A DNA stretch of 32,864 nucleotides from Hungatella sp. UBA4396 (GCA_002389905.1 DGRE01000056.1:1-32864), one strand, 5' to 3'. Counted from the stretch's first letter, positions 8,192 to 16,966 are shown. Notes: generated by a model not told the origin, from the sequence alone. Translations and numbers: made by a program.

Positions 8192-9604
8192 ATGGCAGAA
8201 ATAGAGAAAAAGCCGGTTAAGATTGTGGAGACAGCCCTTCGTGACGGTCACCAGTCTTTGCTTGCAACGAGAATGACAACCCAGCAGATGCTTCCCATCA
8301 TCGAAAAGATGGACAAGGTGGGTTATCATGCAGTGGAATGCTGGGGCGGTGCAACCTTTGATTCCTGCTTGAGGTTTTTGAAGGAAGATCCATGGGAAAG
8401 ACTGAGAATTTTAAAAGATGGATTTAAGAATACAAAGCTTCAGATGTTGCTCCGCGGACAAAATCTTCTGGGCTATAATCACTATGCAGATGATGTAGTG
8501 GAGTACTTTGTACAGAAATCCGTGGCAAACGGCATTGATATCATCCGTATCTTTGACTGCTTAAACGATTTCCGCAATATAAAGACAGCCGTTGATGCCT
8601 GTAAAAAGGAAAAAGGCCATGCTCAGGTGGCTTTAGGCTACACCTTAGGTGATGCTTATACCTTAGAGTACTGGAAAGACCTTGCAGTTAAGGCAGAAGA
8701 GATGGGAGCTGATTCCATTTGCATCAAGGACATGGCAGGACTGTTAATTCCTTATGAGGCAGAGGAAATGGTCCGCATGTTAAAGGAAACGGTAAAGATC
8801 CCTATAGAGCTTCATACCCATTACACTTCCGGAGTCGGCTCCATGACTTATTTAAAGGGAGTGGAGGCTGGATGCGATATCATCGATACAGCCATTTCCC
8901 CTCTGGCCCTGGGCACCAGCCAGCCGGCTACAGAGGTTATGGTGGAAACCTTAAAGGGAACTCCTTACTATACCGGACTTGACCAGGAGCTTTTGTCTGA
9001 AATAAGCGACTACTTCCAGCCCATAAGGGACGAGGCTTTAACCAGCGGACGTTTAAATCCCAAGGTGCTGGGCGTCAATATCAAGACTCTTTTATACCAG
9101 GTTCCCGGAGGCATGCTGTCAAACCTTGTAAACCAGTTAAAGGAAGCAGGCCAGGAAGACAAATACAGAGAGGTTCTCGAGGAAATCCCCAGAGTGAGAA
9201 AGGATTTCGGAGAGCTGCCCCTGGTTACTCCATCCTCCCAGATCGTGGGTACTCAGGCTGTTTTAAATGTAATCAGCGGAGAACGCTACAAGATGGTTCC
9301 AAAGGAATCCAAGAAGATCTTAATGGGCGAGTTCGGTCAGACTGTAAAGCCTTTTGATCCGGAAGTACAGAAGAAAATCATCAAAGACGAAACACCTATT
9401 ACCTGCCGTCCCGCTGATTTGATTTCCCCCCAGCTTCCTCAGTTTGAAAAGGAATGCTCACAGTGGAAGCAGCAGGATGAGGATGTGTTATCCTATGCCC
9501 TGTTCCCGGCCATTGCCAAAGAATACTTTGAGTACAGGGCCGCACAGCAGACCGGCGTGGACTCTGCGGCGGCAGATAAGGAAAATAAGGCTTATCCGGT
9601 ATAA
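8192..9604 (+). CDS. oxaloacetate decarboxylase alpha-type carboxyltransferase (OadA / transcarboxylase 5S-like), no biotin domain
   Basis: The 470-residue TIM-barrel carboxyltransferase removes the carboxyl group of oxaloacetate to biotin, giving pyruvate. Visible active-site features are ETALRDGHQS (Asp18), SICIKD (Lys179, the probable carbamylated lysine) and ELHTHYTSG (metal ligands His208 and His210). The PYC/OadA conserved domain fills the C-terminal part. Canonical OadA is about 590 residues with its own biotinyl domain. This protein ends after the carboxyltransferase region, which fits a separate biotin carrier encoded just upstream and the 5S subunit of transcarboxylase. AGGAGG precedes the ATG. 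In this island it consumes oxaloacetate from citrate lyase. Confidence 0.9.
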   Translation: MAEIEKKPVKIVETALRDGHQSLLATRMTTQQMLPIIEKMDKVGYHAVECWGGATFDSCLRFLKEDPWERLRILKDGFKNTKLQMLLRGQNLLGYNHYADDVVEYFVQKSVANGIDIIRIFDCLNDFRNIKTAVDACKKEKGHAQVALGYTLGDAYTLEYWKDLAVKAEEMGADSICIKDMAGLLIPYEAEEMVRMLKETVKIPIELHTHYTSGVGSMTYLKGVEAGCDIIDTAISPLALGTSQPATEVMVETLKGTPYYTGLDQELLSEISDYFQPIRDEALTSGRLNPKVLGVNIKTLLYQVPGGMLSNLVNQLKEAGQEDKYREVLEEIPRVRKDFGELPLVTPSSQIVGTQAVLNVISGERYKMVPKESKKILMGEFGQTVKPFDPEVQKKIIKDETPITCRPADLISPQLPQFEKECSQWKQQDEDVLSYALFPAIAKEYFEYRAAQQTGVDSAAADKENKAYPV

Positions 9605-9637
9605 CTGGATGCACCTTTGATTCCAGGGAGGCAGCGG

Positions 9638-10171
9638 ATGGAAGAATATGTAACATTGGAAGACATGCTCTGCTTCCGTGAAGAAAAGGTGAGAATTCAG
9701 GAAGAACTGAGAGACAGGCATCCGGGGGAAGCCGTAGTGGCTCTGGGAATGAATATTCCGGGACCTAAAAAGACCTCCCCCCATATCCTTCTGGCTTTTG
9801 AAGAAGGAGAGAAGACCCTTGACCTGCTGTTTGCGGAAAAAGGGCTGGAAGTATTGGAAGAAGCTGAAATAAAGGAAAAAGCAGGATATTTGCGGTTTTA
9901 TTCCGTAAAGTGTCCTGATGCCATATTTGTAAAGAGCCTGATGATTCAGGCTGAAGAATCTCATCCTTTGGGAAGGCTGTTCGATATTGATGTATATGAT
10001 GCAGATGGCAGAGGAATCGGCAGAGGTGCTCTTGGAGCGTCTCCCCGCCAATGCTTAGTCTGCGGACAGGATGCAAAAATATGCGGGCGGAGCCGGAGCC
10101 ACGGCTTAGAAGAGCTTTATGAGCATGTGGATAATATGATACGGTTGTGGTTAAAGGAAGAGACAGATTGA
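9638..10171 (+). CDS. citX: apo-citrate lyase phosphoribosyl-dephospho-CoA transferase (CitX)
   Basis: The 177-residue enzyme attaches the 2'-(5''-triphosphoribosyl)-3'-dephospho-CoA prosthetic group to Ser14 of CitD. The family signature is present: FDIDVYD at 115-121, and SPRQCLVCGQDAKICGRSRSH with Cys139, Cys142 and Cys149 and the final His. ATG 9638 was chosen for AGGGAGG six bases upstream; an in-frame alternative at 9617 lacks a ribosome site. It is the last gene of the carboxyltransferase operon and lies just before citD, so maturation of the lyase is co-expressed with oxaloacetate removal. Its stop lies inside a hairpin that overlaps the next operator. Confidence 0.88.
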   Translation: MEEYVTLEDMLCFREEKVRIQEELRDRHPGEAVVALGMNIPGPKKTSPHILLAFEEGEKTLDLLFAEKGLEVLEEAEIKEKAGYLRFYSVKCPDAIFVKSLMIQAEESHPLGRLFDIDVYDADGRGIGRGALGASPRQCLVCGQDAKICGRSRSHGLEELYEHVDNMIRLWLKEETD

Positions 10172-10186
10172 ATAAGTCTCTTCCTT
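10154..10186 (+). terminator. hairpin at the 3' end of citX, overlapping operator B
   Basis: AAGGAAGAGAC (10154-10164) pairs perfectly with GTCTCTTCCTT (10176-10186) around an 11-base loop that contains the citX stop codon. No strong T run follows (TAATGAATTTT), so it may be a weak terminator or an mRNA-stabilising hairpin. Its 3' arm shares CCTT with operator B. Confidence 0.5.
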
Positions 10187-10237
10187 AATGAATTTTAAGG
10201 TTCTGTTCTCTTCTGTTTAAGAATCTTAGGATAAAAT
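10183..10237 (+). promoter_or_regulatory. citrate-island operator/promoter B (citDEFG operon)
   Basis: CCTTAA (10183-10188), six bases, TTAAGG (10195-10200), sixteen bases, TTAAGA (10217-10222), nine bases, then TAAAAT (10232-10237). This is the same architecture and spacing as sites A and C. Site A and B share TTCCTTAAT and AATTTTAAGGTTC, while the sixteen-base spacers differ, so the match is not simple duplication of a long block. Confidence 0.75.
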
Positions 10238-10272
10238 AAAATTATATAAATAAGAGGGAGGCGTGAGGCAAA

Positions 10273-10572
10273 ATGGAGATTAAGAAACCGGCCATGGCTG
10301 GAACGTTAGAGTCCAGCGACTGCCAGGTCACTGTTGAACCTGGAAACGGCAAAATTAATTTTACGCTGGAAAGCGCAGTAATCAACCAGTTTGGAAACAG
10401 TATCCGCAAAGTAGTTATGGAAACCCTTGAGAAATTTGGAGTTGACAATGTCAACATTTCCGTAGTGGACAAGGGAGCTTTGGACTGTACCATTAAGGCA
10501 CGTGTGGAAGGTGCTTTATCCCGGTCCACAGACCAGTTTGAGAATGTTCTTTGGGGAGGTGGAAAGCGATGA
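10273..10572 (+). CDS. citD: citrate lyase acyl carrier protein (gamma subunit)
   Basis: The 99-residue acyl carrier subunit of citrate lyase has the prosthetic-group site AGTLESSD with Ser14, the same position as in characterised CitD proteins. The thioester-linked acetyl or citryl group is carried on this arm between CitF and CitE. GGGAGG precedes the ATG. It is the first gene of citDEFG under operator B. Its stop codon overlaps the citE start (ATGA), which indicates translational coupling and fits the equal subunit stoichiometry of the complex. Confidence 0.95.
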   Translation: MEIKKPAMAGTLESSDCQVTVEPGNGKINFTLESAVINQFGNSIRKVVMETLEKFGVDNVNISVVDKGALDCTIKARVEGALSRSTDQFENVLWGGGKR

Positions 10573-11468
10573 ATCCGAATAAGAAGCGGCTCAGAAGAAC
10601 GATGATGTTTTTAAATGCACAGAAACCGGGTCTTATTAAAGATCCATACATCTACAAGCCTGATTCCATTATGCTGGACTTAGAGGATGCAGTTGCTGAA
10701 AACCAGAAAGATGCTGCCAGATTTTCTCTGTACCACGCTCTTCAGGAGATTGATTACAGAAGCTGCGAAAGGGTAGTCCGTATCAACGGACTGGACACCT
10801 CTTACTGGAAAGAGGATATCCGCTGTGCAGTGGCAGGCGGATGTGATGCCATCCGTATTCCCAAGACAGAAAGAGCTGCCGATATTGTTGCAGTGGAACA
10901 GGAAGTCAGAGCAGCAGAAGCTGATTTTAACATTCCTGAGGGAAGAACTCTGCTGATGGCAGCCATTGAATCTGCAAGAGGAGTGATGAACGTTCTGGAA
11001 ATCTGCGAATCTTCCGAGCGCCTGTTTGGAATCGCTCTTTCCGGCGGAGATTATACCAAGGATCTTCAGACTTATATCACCGGTACCGGAGTTGAGCTGA
11101 TGGGAGCCAGACAAAACATGATCATCGCAGCCAGAGCTGCAGGCGTTCAGTGTTTTGATACGGTCTTTACAGATCTTGATAACATGGAAGGCTTCCGCAA
11201 GGAAGTGGAGACCATTCACTTAATGGGCTTTGATGGAAAGTCCATTGTAAATCCAAGGCAGATTCCCGTTGTTCACGAAATCTTTACACCAACCCAGAAG
11301 GATATTACCTTCGCAGAAAAGGTGGTAAGGGAAATCGATGAGAAAAAGGCACAGGGAATCGGTGTATTTACCGTAGATGGGAAGATGATCGACATTGCAT
11401 TCTATGACGGGGCTAAGAGAACCATTGACCTGGCTAAGGCCTCCGGCGTATATAAAGGAGATTTGTGA
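10569..11468 (+). CDS. citE: citrate lyase beta subunit, citryl-CoA lyase
   Basis: The 299-residue (beta/alpha)8 enzyme cleaves the citryl thioester to oxaloacetate and the acetyl thioester. Family landmarks include the N-terminal RRTMMFLNAQKPG, the acidic DLEDAV (residues 37-42), RIPKTE, the AAIESARGVMN strand and GFDGKSIVNPRQ. ATG 10569 overlaps the citD stop and has GGGGAGG upstream; an in-frame ATG at 10551 would overlap citD further without a proper ribosome site. The length is normal. The next gene, citF, begins two bases after the stop. Confidence 0.95.
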   Translation: MNPNKKRLRRTMMFLNAQKPGLIKDPYIYKPDSIMLDLEDAVAENQKDAARFSLYHALQEIDYRSCERVVRINGLDTSYWKEDIRCAVAGGCDAIRIPKTERAADIVAVEQEVRAAEADFNIPEGRTLLMAAIESARGVMNVLEICESSERLFGIALSGGDYTKDLQTYITGTGVELMGARQNMIIAARAAGVQCFDTVFTDLDNMEGFRKEVETIHLMGFDGKSIVNPRQIPVVHEIFTPTQKDITFAEKVVREIDEKKAQGIGVFTVDGKMIDIAFYDGAKRTIDLAKASGVYKGDL

Positions 11469-11469
11469 T

Positions 11470-13032
11470 ATGATTAATGCAGTAGGGAGAGATATTCCGG
11501 AAGAGATCTTAAAGGAAACAGGAAAACAACCTTTTATGGGAGTTCGTTATTTTGACGGACATGAATATAAAAAAGGCAGCCCGGTAACAAAGGCTGTAGC
11601 TAATTCAAACGGAAGTAAGATTGTGGACAGCATTCACGACAGCCTGGTAAAGTGCGGAATCAAGGATGGTATGGTTCTCAGCTTTCATCACCATTTCCGT
11701 GAGGGAGATTATGTGGTAAACATGGTCATGGAAGCAGTTCATGACATGGGAATCAAGGACATTACTATTTGTGCCAGCTCTCTTGGAAAGGCTCATGACA
11801 AGCTTTGGGAGTATATTGAAGATGGAACCATTACCGAAATCCAGTCCTCAGGCGTGAGAGGAAAGATCGGAAAAGCCATTTCAGAAGGCAAATTAGAGAA
11901 GCTTGCCATTATGCGTTCCCATGGCGGCAGAGTTCGTGCCATTGAATCAGGAGAAGTAAAAATTGATATCGCATTTATCGGTGCTCCCACCTGCGACGAC
12001 TACGGCAACTGCCGCGGTGTAGGCGGCAGGTCAGATTGCGGCGTGCTTTCCTATGCAGTAGTGGATTCAGAATATGCTGATAAAGTAGTTGCAATCACCG
12101 ACTGTCTGGTGCCCTTCCCCAACGCTCCGGCCCAGATTTCCATGACTAAGGTGGATTATGTGGTTGTGGTTGATGAAATCGGAAACCCGGCAAAGATTGC
12201 AACGGGAGCGGCCAAGCCTACGACAGACTTACGCAGACTTCTGATGGCGGATTACTGCACCCAGTTTGTAGTGAATACTCCTTATTTTAAGGATGGCTTC
12301 TCTTACCAGACAGGTGTAGGCGGAGCTTCCATCGCTTCTACCATTTCTCTTGCCAAGATCATGGAAGAGAGAAATGTACGCATGGGATTTGGCGTAGGTG
12401 GTCTGACAAAGCCTATGTGTGACTTGCTGGCAAAGGGCCAGGTAGATGCTCTTTTAGATACCCAGGACTTTGACTTAGATGCGGTAAAATCCGTGAGCAA
12501 TCCAAAACACTATCCAATCAGTGCAAGTGAATACGCCAATCCGTTCAACAAGGGAGCTGTTGTCAACAAGCTGGATTTCGTAATCCTGGCAGCTCTGGAA
12601 GTGGATGTGAACTTTAACTGCAACGTGGTGGTAGGATCTGACGGTGTGGTTACAGGCGCTCAGGGCGGACATCCGGACACTGCGGCAGGAGCTAAGTGCA
12701 CCATCATTCTCACTCCTCTTCTTCAGGGAAGGATTCCGGCTGTGTGTACCGATGTAACGACAGTTACCACTCCCGGTGAATCCATTGACGTGGTTATTAC
12801 CGATTACGGCGTAGCCATCAACCCAAGAAGACAGGATCTGATGGAATACGCAAAGAATATGGATCTGCCCTTTAAGACCATTGAAGAGCTGAGAGATATT
12901 GCATACTCCATCGTTGGAGAACCGGAGCCGGTTGAGTTTGACGATAAGATCGTGGGCATCATTGAAGGCCGCGACGGAACCATTATGGATGTGGTTCGTA
13001 AGATAAAACCATTTCAGTTTTCAGAGGAATAA
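11470..13032 (+). CDS. citF: citrate lyase alpha subunit, citrate:acetyl-ACP transferase
   Basis: The 520-residue CoA-transferase-fold subunit exchanges the acetyl group on CitD for citrate. Recognisable parts are the N-terminal PFMGVRYFDGHEYKKGSP, the GAPTCDDYGNCRGVGG segment and the C-terminal GGHPDTAAGAKCTII. The start at 11470 follows AAAGGAG; the open frame extends back into citE but without support. It lies two bases after citE and four before citG, all in one operon. The length matches the family, and no frameshift or missing segment was seen. Confidence 0.95.
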   Translation: MINAVGRDIPEEILKETGKQPFMGVRYFDGHEYKKGSPVTKAVANSNGSKIVDSIHDSLVKCGIKDGMVLSFHHHFREGDYVVNMVMEAVHDMGIKDITICASSLGKAHDKLWEYIEDGTITEIQSSGVRGKIGKAISEGKLEKLAIMRSHGGRVRAIESGEVKIDIAFIGAPTCDDYGNCRGVGGRSDCGVLSYAVVDSEYADKVVAITDCLVPFPNAPAQISMTKVDYVVVVDEIGNPAKIATGAAKPTTDLRRLLMADYCTQFVVNTPYFKDGFSYQTGVGGASIASTISLAKIMEERNVRMGFGVGGLTKPMCDLLAKGQVDALLDTQDFDLDAVKSVSNPKHYPISASEYANPFNKGAVVNKLDFVILAALEVDVNFNCNVVVGSDGVVTGAQGGHPDTAAGAKCTIILTPLLQGRIPAVCTDVTTVTTPGESIDVVITDYGVAINPRRQDLMEYAKNMDLPFKTIEELRDIAYSIVGEPEPVEFDDKIVGIIEGRDGTIMDVVRKIKPFQFSEE

Positions 13033-13035
13033 AAT

Positions 13036-13923
13036 ATGATGAGCCATTTACAGCCGAATCCGGAGAAGGTGATGGAAGAAACGGCTGTCCGGATCGGCAA
13101 TATGGCTTATGAGGCTTTGCTGGAGGAGGTGTATGCCTCCCCCAAGCCGGGCCTGGTGGATTTATATTCCACAGGAGCCCATAAAGATATGGATGTTTCC
13201 ACCTTTGAGAAGAGTGCGGCTGCTTTAAAGCCGTATTTTTCGTCTATGGCATTGGAAGGGCTGATCTTTTCCGGTGATCCGGGACAGCTTTTTAGGCAAA
13301 TCAGACGGATCGGTATTTCAGCCGAAAAGGCTATGTATGAGGCCACTGAGGGAGTCAATACCCACAAGGGAATGATTTTCCATATGGGAATTCTCAGTGC
13401 ATCCGCAGGGTCCTGTATCCGGACCGGCAAGGGGCTGACCCTTGAAGCCCTGATCGGGATGGAGCAGTCCATGGTGAGGGAAACCTTGATCAAAGAAGTG
13501 GAAGGCATGCGGGAATTTACCAGTCATGGTGAGAAAAATCTGGAGAAGTACGGAACCCTCGGTGCCAGGGGAGAGGCCATAAGCGGCTATGAATCAGTGC
13601 GGAGCATCTCTCTTCCTGTTCTGATGAAACGGCTTAATGAGGGAAAGGACTGGAATTTAATCAAGCTGGAAGCTCTGTTTTTGCTTATGAGCCAGGTGGA
13701 TGATTCCAACATCCTTGCAAGACATAATCCCCAGGTTCTTTCTGAAGTCAGAACTATGGCAGGAGAATTTCTAAAAACCACGGGAGTTTACGGCGAAAGC
13801 AGTATAGAAGTGTTAAAACGTATGGATGGAGAATTCATCAGGAGAAATATCAGTGCCGGAGGATGTGCGGATCTTCTGGCTGTGACTATATTTATGGCAC
13901 ATCTTATCCGTAATTATGAATAG
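13036..13923 (+). CDS. citG: triphosphoribosyl-dephospho-CoA synthase (CitG)
   Basis: The 295-residue enzyme makes the citrate lyase prosthetic-group precursor from ATP and dephospho-CoA, which CitX then loads on CitD. Family motifs are SPKPGLVDLYSTGAHKDMD (about 35-53) with the conserved Asp/His cluster, GVNTHKGMIF, and the C-terminal GGCADLLAVTIF. GAGGAATAAAATATG gives the start, with a second ATG immediately after that could also serve. It is the last gene of citDEFG and converges on the response regulator gene. A citC (citrate lyase ligase) gene, often clustered with these, is not in this window. Confidence 0.92.
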   Translation: MMSHLQPNPEKVMEETAVRIGNMAYEALLEEVYASPKPGLVDLYSTGAHKDMDVSTFEKSAAALKPYFSSMALEGLIFSGDPGQLFRQIRRIGISAEKAMYEATEGVNTHKGMIFHMGILSASAGSCIRTGKGLTLEALIGMEQSMVRETLIKEVEGMREFTSHGEKNLEKYGTLGARGEAISGYESVRSISLPVLMKRLNEGKDWNLIKLEALFLLMSQVDDSNILARHNPQVLSEVRTMAGEFLKTTGVYGESSIEVLKRMDGEFIRRNISAGGCADLLAVTIFMAHLIRNYE

Positions 13924-13940
13924 AAAAAGGCCAGAGGCCT
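13924..13940 (-). terminator. small terminator at the 3' end of the response regulator gene
   Basis: Read on the minus strand, AGGCC-TCT-GGCCT is followed by TTTTT and overlaps the regulator stop codon. The stem is only 5 base pairs. It may also separate the convergent citG transcript. Confidence 0.4.
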
Positions 13941-14625
13941 AAGGGATAAACCGGTATCCCAAGCCCCTGACCGTCACAATATGGGCCGGCTTTTGCCGGT
14001 CTTCTTCTATTTTTCCCCTCAGACGGTTTATATACACCATAATCGCGTTATCGTCTACGGCAATGTTGTCCCCCCAAACATGCTCATAAATCATATCTTT
14101 TGTAAATACCTGGTTCGGATGTCTTATAAACAGCAGCATCAGACTGCTTTCCTTTGAGGAAAGGACGATTTCCTCCCCGTTTTTATAAAATCTCATGGAG
14201 GAAACACTGAAAGTAAAGGGTCCGGATTCTAATGTGTCCGAACTGTTTAAGATCTGACTTTTGTTGCGCCGGATCAGGGCTTTTACCTTGGCGCCCAACA
14301 CTAAGGGGCGGAAAGGCTTTGTAATGTAATCATCAGCTCCGAGAGAGAGTCCGTAAAGGGAATCGTAATCCTCATTTCTCCCGCTTACGATCATGACCGG
14401 AGTTTGGATGCCCTGGCTCCGCAGCCGTTTGATGACCTCAAAGCCTTCCATATCACCTAACATGACATCAAGAAGAATCAGGTCATAGGAATGATTTTTC
14501 AGATGATTCAGTGCGGCAAGGCCGCTGTCTGCCACAGTGGTTTCCAAGTTATTGCTGTGCATGACCTTCTCCAATAACTTGCACACTGCAGGATCATCGT
14601 CTACGATTAGTATTTTATCAGGCAT
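13939..14625 (-). CDS. OmpR/PhoB-family response regulator
   Basis: The 228-residue protein has an N-terminal receiver domain (about 1-120) with acidic Asp9/Asp10, phosphoacceptor Asp53 (LILLDVML) and Lys103 (ITKPF). A C-terminal winged-helix DNA-binding domain (about 130-228) ends with the typical YINRLRGKIE...VRGLGYRF. ATG 14625 was chosen because TTTGGAGG lies 5 bases upstream; the TTG four codons earlier overlaps that ribosome site. It is divergent from a hybrid histidine kinase and sits between citG and the citrate transporter, so control of citrate genes is the likely role. OmpR-type regulators commonly bind direct repeats with about 11-base periodicity, which fits the TTAAG repeats 22 bases apart at the three island promoters. 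Regulator-target assignment is inference. Confidence 0.92.
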   Translation of the reverse strand: MPDKILIVDDDPAVCKLLEKVMHSNNLETTVADSGLAALNHLKNHSYDLILLDVMLGDMEGFEVIKRLRSQGIQTPVMIVSGRNEDYDSLYGLSLGADDYITKPFRPLVLGAKVKALIRRNKSQILNSSDTLESGPFTFSVSSMRFYKNGEEIVLSSKESSLMLLFIRHPNQVFTKDMIYEHVWGDNIAVDDNAIMVYINRLRGKIEEDRQKPAHIVTVRGLGYRFIP

Positions 14626-14660
14626 AGCATCCTCCAAATGAATATTTCAGTAGAATCTTG

Positions 14661-14689
14661 TTGAAACAGCGCTGATATTATTATAATAT
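14661..14689 (+). promoter_or_regulatory. putative promoter of the sensor kinase gene
   Basis: TTGAAA (14661-14666) and TAATAT (14684-14689) are separated by 17 bases. They face and overlap the response regulator promoter, so the two would compete. A lone TTAAGA (14689-14694) follows but lacks the other two blocks of the island operator. Confidence 0.5.
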
Positions 14690-14708
14690 TAAGAAGAAGA
14701 CAAGTCAA
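14680..14708 (-). promoter_or_regulatory. promoter of the response regulator gene
   Basis: On the minus strand, TTGACT (14708-14703) and TATAAT (14685-14680) are separated by 17 bases, a near-consensus sigma-A promoter. Its -10 overlaps the -10 of the opposing kinase promoter. Confidence 0.7.
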
Positions 14709-14736
14709 TGAGGAAAGGCAAACAAGGGGCATATTT

Positions 14737-16914
14737 ATGGACGTCAGGAAAGACAGTAAAAAATATACGGTTGTATTTCTATCTGGAATCGCAGCAGCCA
14801 TGCTGATTATTTTTTCTTATCTGGTATTCAGCACCTGGGAAGAATATAAAGAGGCGATTATTGATAATCAGAAAAAGCAGATGCTTTTGACCACCCAGAG
14901 TATGGGAGAAAATTTAAAAGCATTTATTGAAGGGTACCAGGCCGATTTAAATTCTCTTTATGCAATAGAGGAAGAAAATTTTAAAAAGACAGGACAGAGG
15001 GACTGGAAGGTTTTGGAGGAGTACGTCAAATATCATAACCGGTTCGTCTATGATGTGATTTTGGAGGACAAGGATGGAAATCACATAAAGAGCATCAATG
15101 GATATGGAGTGACAAAAACCTTTTCCATTACAGAAATCGACTCCCAGACCAGCTTTCGACAGTGCAAGCTGGAGAATGGGGAGATGTACCTCATCCTGAG
15201 AAAGGCGATTCTGGACGACAAGTTCATTTCAGTGGTAATCAATGAGCGGAATTATTATCAGTCTCTGGTTTCTCATATCCGTCTGGGCACCAATGGCTAT
15301 ATTGTCATAAAGGACTCTGACGGCATTATACTGGCTCACCCCCAGGAAAGCCAGTGGGGAATCGACGTAATTTACGGGAGGAAGGAAATGTTTCCGGGCA
15401 CAGACCTGACCAGTCTGGAAGAAATGATCGAAAAACAGAATAAGGGAGAGTCAGGCGTTTCAGAATACTATTCCTATTGGTGGGCAGAGCCGGGAGTTCC
15501 CGAGGTTAAAAAGATAAGTGCTTATTCTCCTGCCATCATAGGAAATGGATTTCTGGTGGTCAGTGCTGTCATTGATTACAACGACATTTACATCCCGGTG
15601 GCAACGGGATTTTTCAAGCTGGGACTGGTGTTTTTCGGAATTGTGGCAGTAGTTCTGGGAATGGTATTTTACATCAAGCAGTTATGGATGCAGAAAAAAG
15701 AGGATACAGAAGAAATCGCCTATTTATGGGAGCTGAATAAAATCTTAGAGGAGATGCACCAGAGTGAGGAAACCATTGCCCACCGGCAGAGACTGCAGGT
15801 TATGGGAACCATGACAGGCGGCATTGCCCATGAATTTAATAATCTTCTGACCCCTATTATGGGCTATGCACAGCTTTTGATGAGTGATCTGCCTGAGGAT
15901 TCGGAGCATTATGACAATGCTCTGGAAATTTATGAGGCGTCTGCCAAGGCAAAGGAGATCATTCAGCAGATTTCTTCCCTCAGCAGGAAGAATATGGAGA
16001 CAGCCTTTAAGGATATTAATGCGGCAAAGGTGCTGCGCAGGTCCATAAAGATGGTAAGCTCTGTCTGCCCAGCCAACGTCCGTATAGAGGATGAAATCCT
16101 TTTTACCGATGAAAGCTTTTTAGGAAATGAGACCCAGATGAACCAGGTGATTTTAAATATCTGTGTCAATGCCATTCACGCCGTAGGCCACAAAGAAGGC
16201 AGCATTATAATAGAAGGAAAAAAGGTAGAATCAGAGGAGTTAAAAAAACATAAGGTCACCTCTGTTTCGGAAGAGTGGAAGTATTATCTGCAGATTGATA
16301 TCCGGGATGACGGAGAGGGCATGAGCGAGGAGGTACTGGAACAAATTTTTGACCCGTTTTTTACTACAAAGAAAAATGGATCCGGTACAGGGCTTGGACT
16401 TTCTTTGGTGGAGCAGATCATCCATTCCCACAAGGGTTATATTTTTGCAGAGAGCAGCCCTGGAAAAGGCAGCGTCTTTCATATTTTCCTTCCGGTCAAT
16501 GAGCAGAAGGAACAGGAGGGGCATAAGCTGGGAAGCGGTGACGATACAAGCATCCTGAGGATTATGATTGTAGATGACAATCCAAAGATATTAAAGCTAT
16601 TAGAGCGAAATTTTAACAAGCGCAATGTCATTCTTTTACCCTGTATGGACTTTGAAGAGGCCAGAAGAGTGCTGAAGGAACAGGAGACCGATGTCATTGT
16701 CACGGATCAGTATGTTTCGGGAAAGAGCGGTGCTGACTTCTGCATGTCCTTAAAAGGGCAGTATCCGGAAATTATCTACATTATTATGGCGGACCGGGTC
16801 ACCAAAGAGATTATTGAGGCGAAGCGGAGGAAGATCATTGATGATTATATTGATAAACCGGTTTCTGATACAGCAATATTAAAAGTTGTTAAAAACTGCA
16901 TAGAACGGGTATAA
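14737..16914 (+). CDS. membrane hybrid sensor histidine kinase with extracellular dCache-like domain and C-terminal receiver
   Basis: The 725-residue protein has membrane segment 1 (about 11-32), an extracytoplasmic region of roughly 250 residues that reads like a dCache sensor (GTNGYIVIKDSDGIILAHP near 184-202), and membrane segment 2 (about 291-313). The dimerisation domain carries the phosphorylated His365 in GGIAHEFNN. The ATPase domain has Asn474, DDGEGM (524-529), FDPFFTTK and GSGTGLGLS. A C-terminal receiver (608-725) has Asp613/Asp614, phosphoacceptor Asp657 and Lys707. The H-box is of the NtrB-like type rather than the CitA type. Ribosome site is AAGGGG. It is divergent from the regulator and lies upstream of the citrate transporter; citrate or a related acid is the likely ligand, but that is inferred from context only. 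Confidence 0.9.
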   Translation: MDVRKDSKKYTVVFLSGIAAAMLIIFSYLVFSTWEEYKEAIIDNQKKQMLLTTQSMGENLKAFIEGYQADLNSLYAIEEENFKKTGQRDWKVLEEYVKYHNRFVYDVILEDKDGNHIKSINGYGVTKTFSITEIDSQTSFRQCKLENGEMYLILRKAILDDKFISVVINERNYYQSLVSHIRLGTNGYIVIKDSDGIILAHPQESQWGIDVIYGRKEMFPGTDLTSLEEMIEKQNKGESGVSEYYSYWWAEPGVPEVKKISAYSPAIIGNGFLVVSAVIDYNDIYIPVATGFFKLGLVFFGIVAVVLGMVFYIKQLWMQKKEDTEEIAYLWELNKILEEMHQSEETIAHRQRLQVMGTMTGGIAHEFNNLLTPIMGYAQLLMSDLPEDSEHYDNALEIYEASAKAKEIIQQISSLSRKNMETAFKDINAAKVLRRSIKMVSSVCPANVRIEDEILFTDESFLGNETQMNQVILNICVNAIHAVGHKEGSIIIEGKKVESEELKKHKVTSVSEEWKYYLQIDIRDDGEGMSEEVLEQIFDPFFTTKKNGSGTGLGLSLVEQIIHSHKGYIFAESSPGKGSVFHIFLPVNEQKEQEGHKLGSGDDTSILRIMIVDDNPKILKLLERNFNKRNVILLPCMDFEEARRVLKEQETDVIVTDQYVSGKSGADFCMSLKGQYPEIIYIIMADRVTKEIIEAKRRKIIDDYIDKPVSDTAILKVVKNCIERV

Positions 16915-16966
16915 TACAAGGAATAGGCACGAAATGGATATGAATAAAACAGAAATATTTTAGAAA

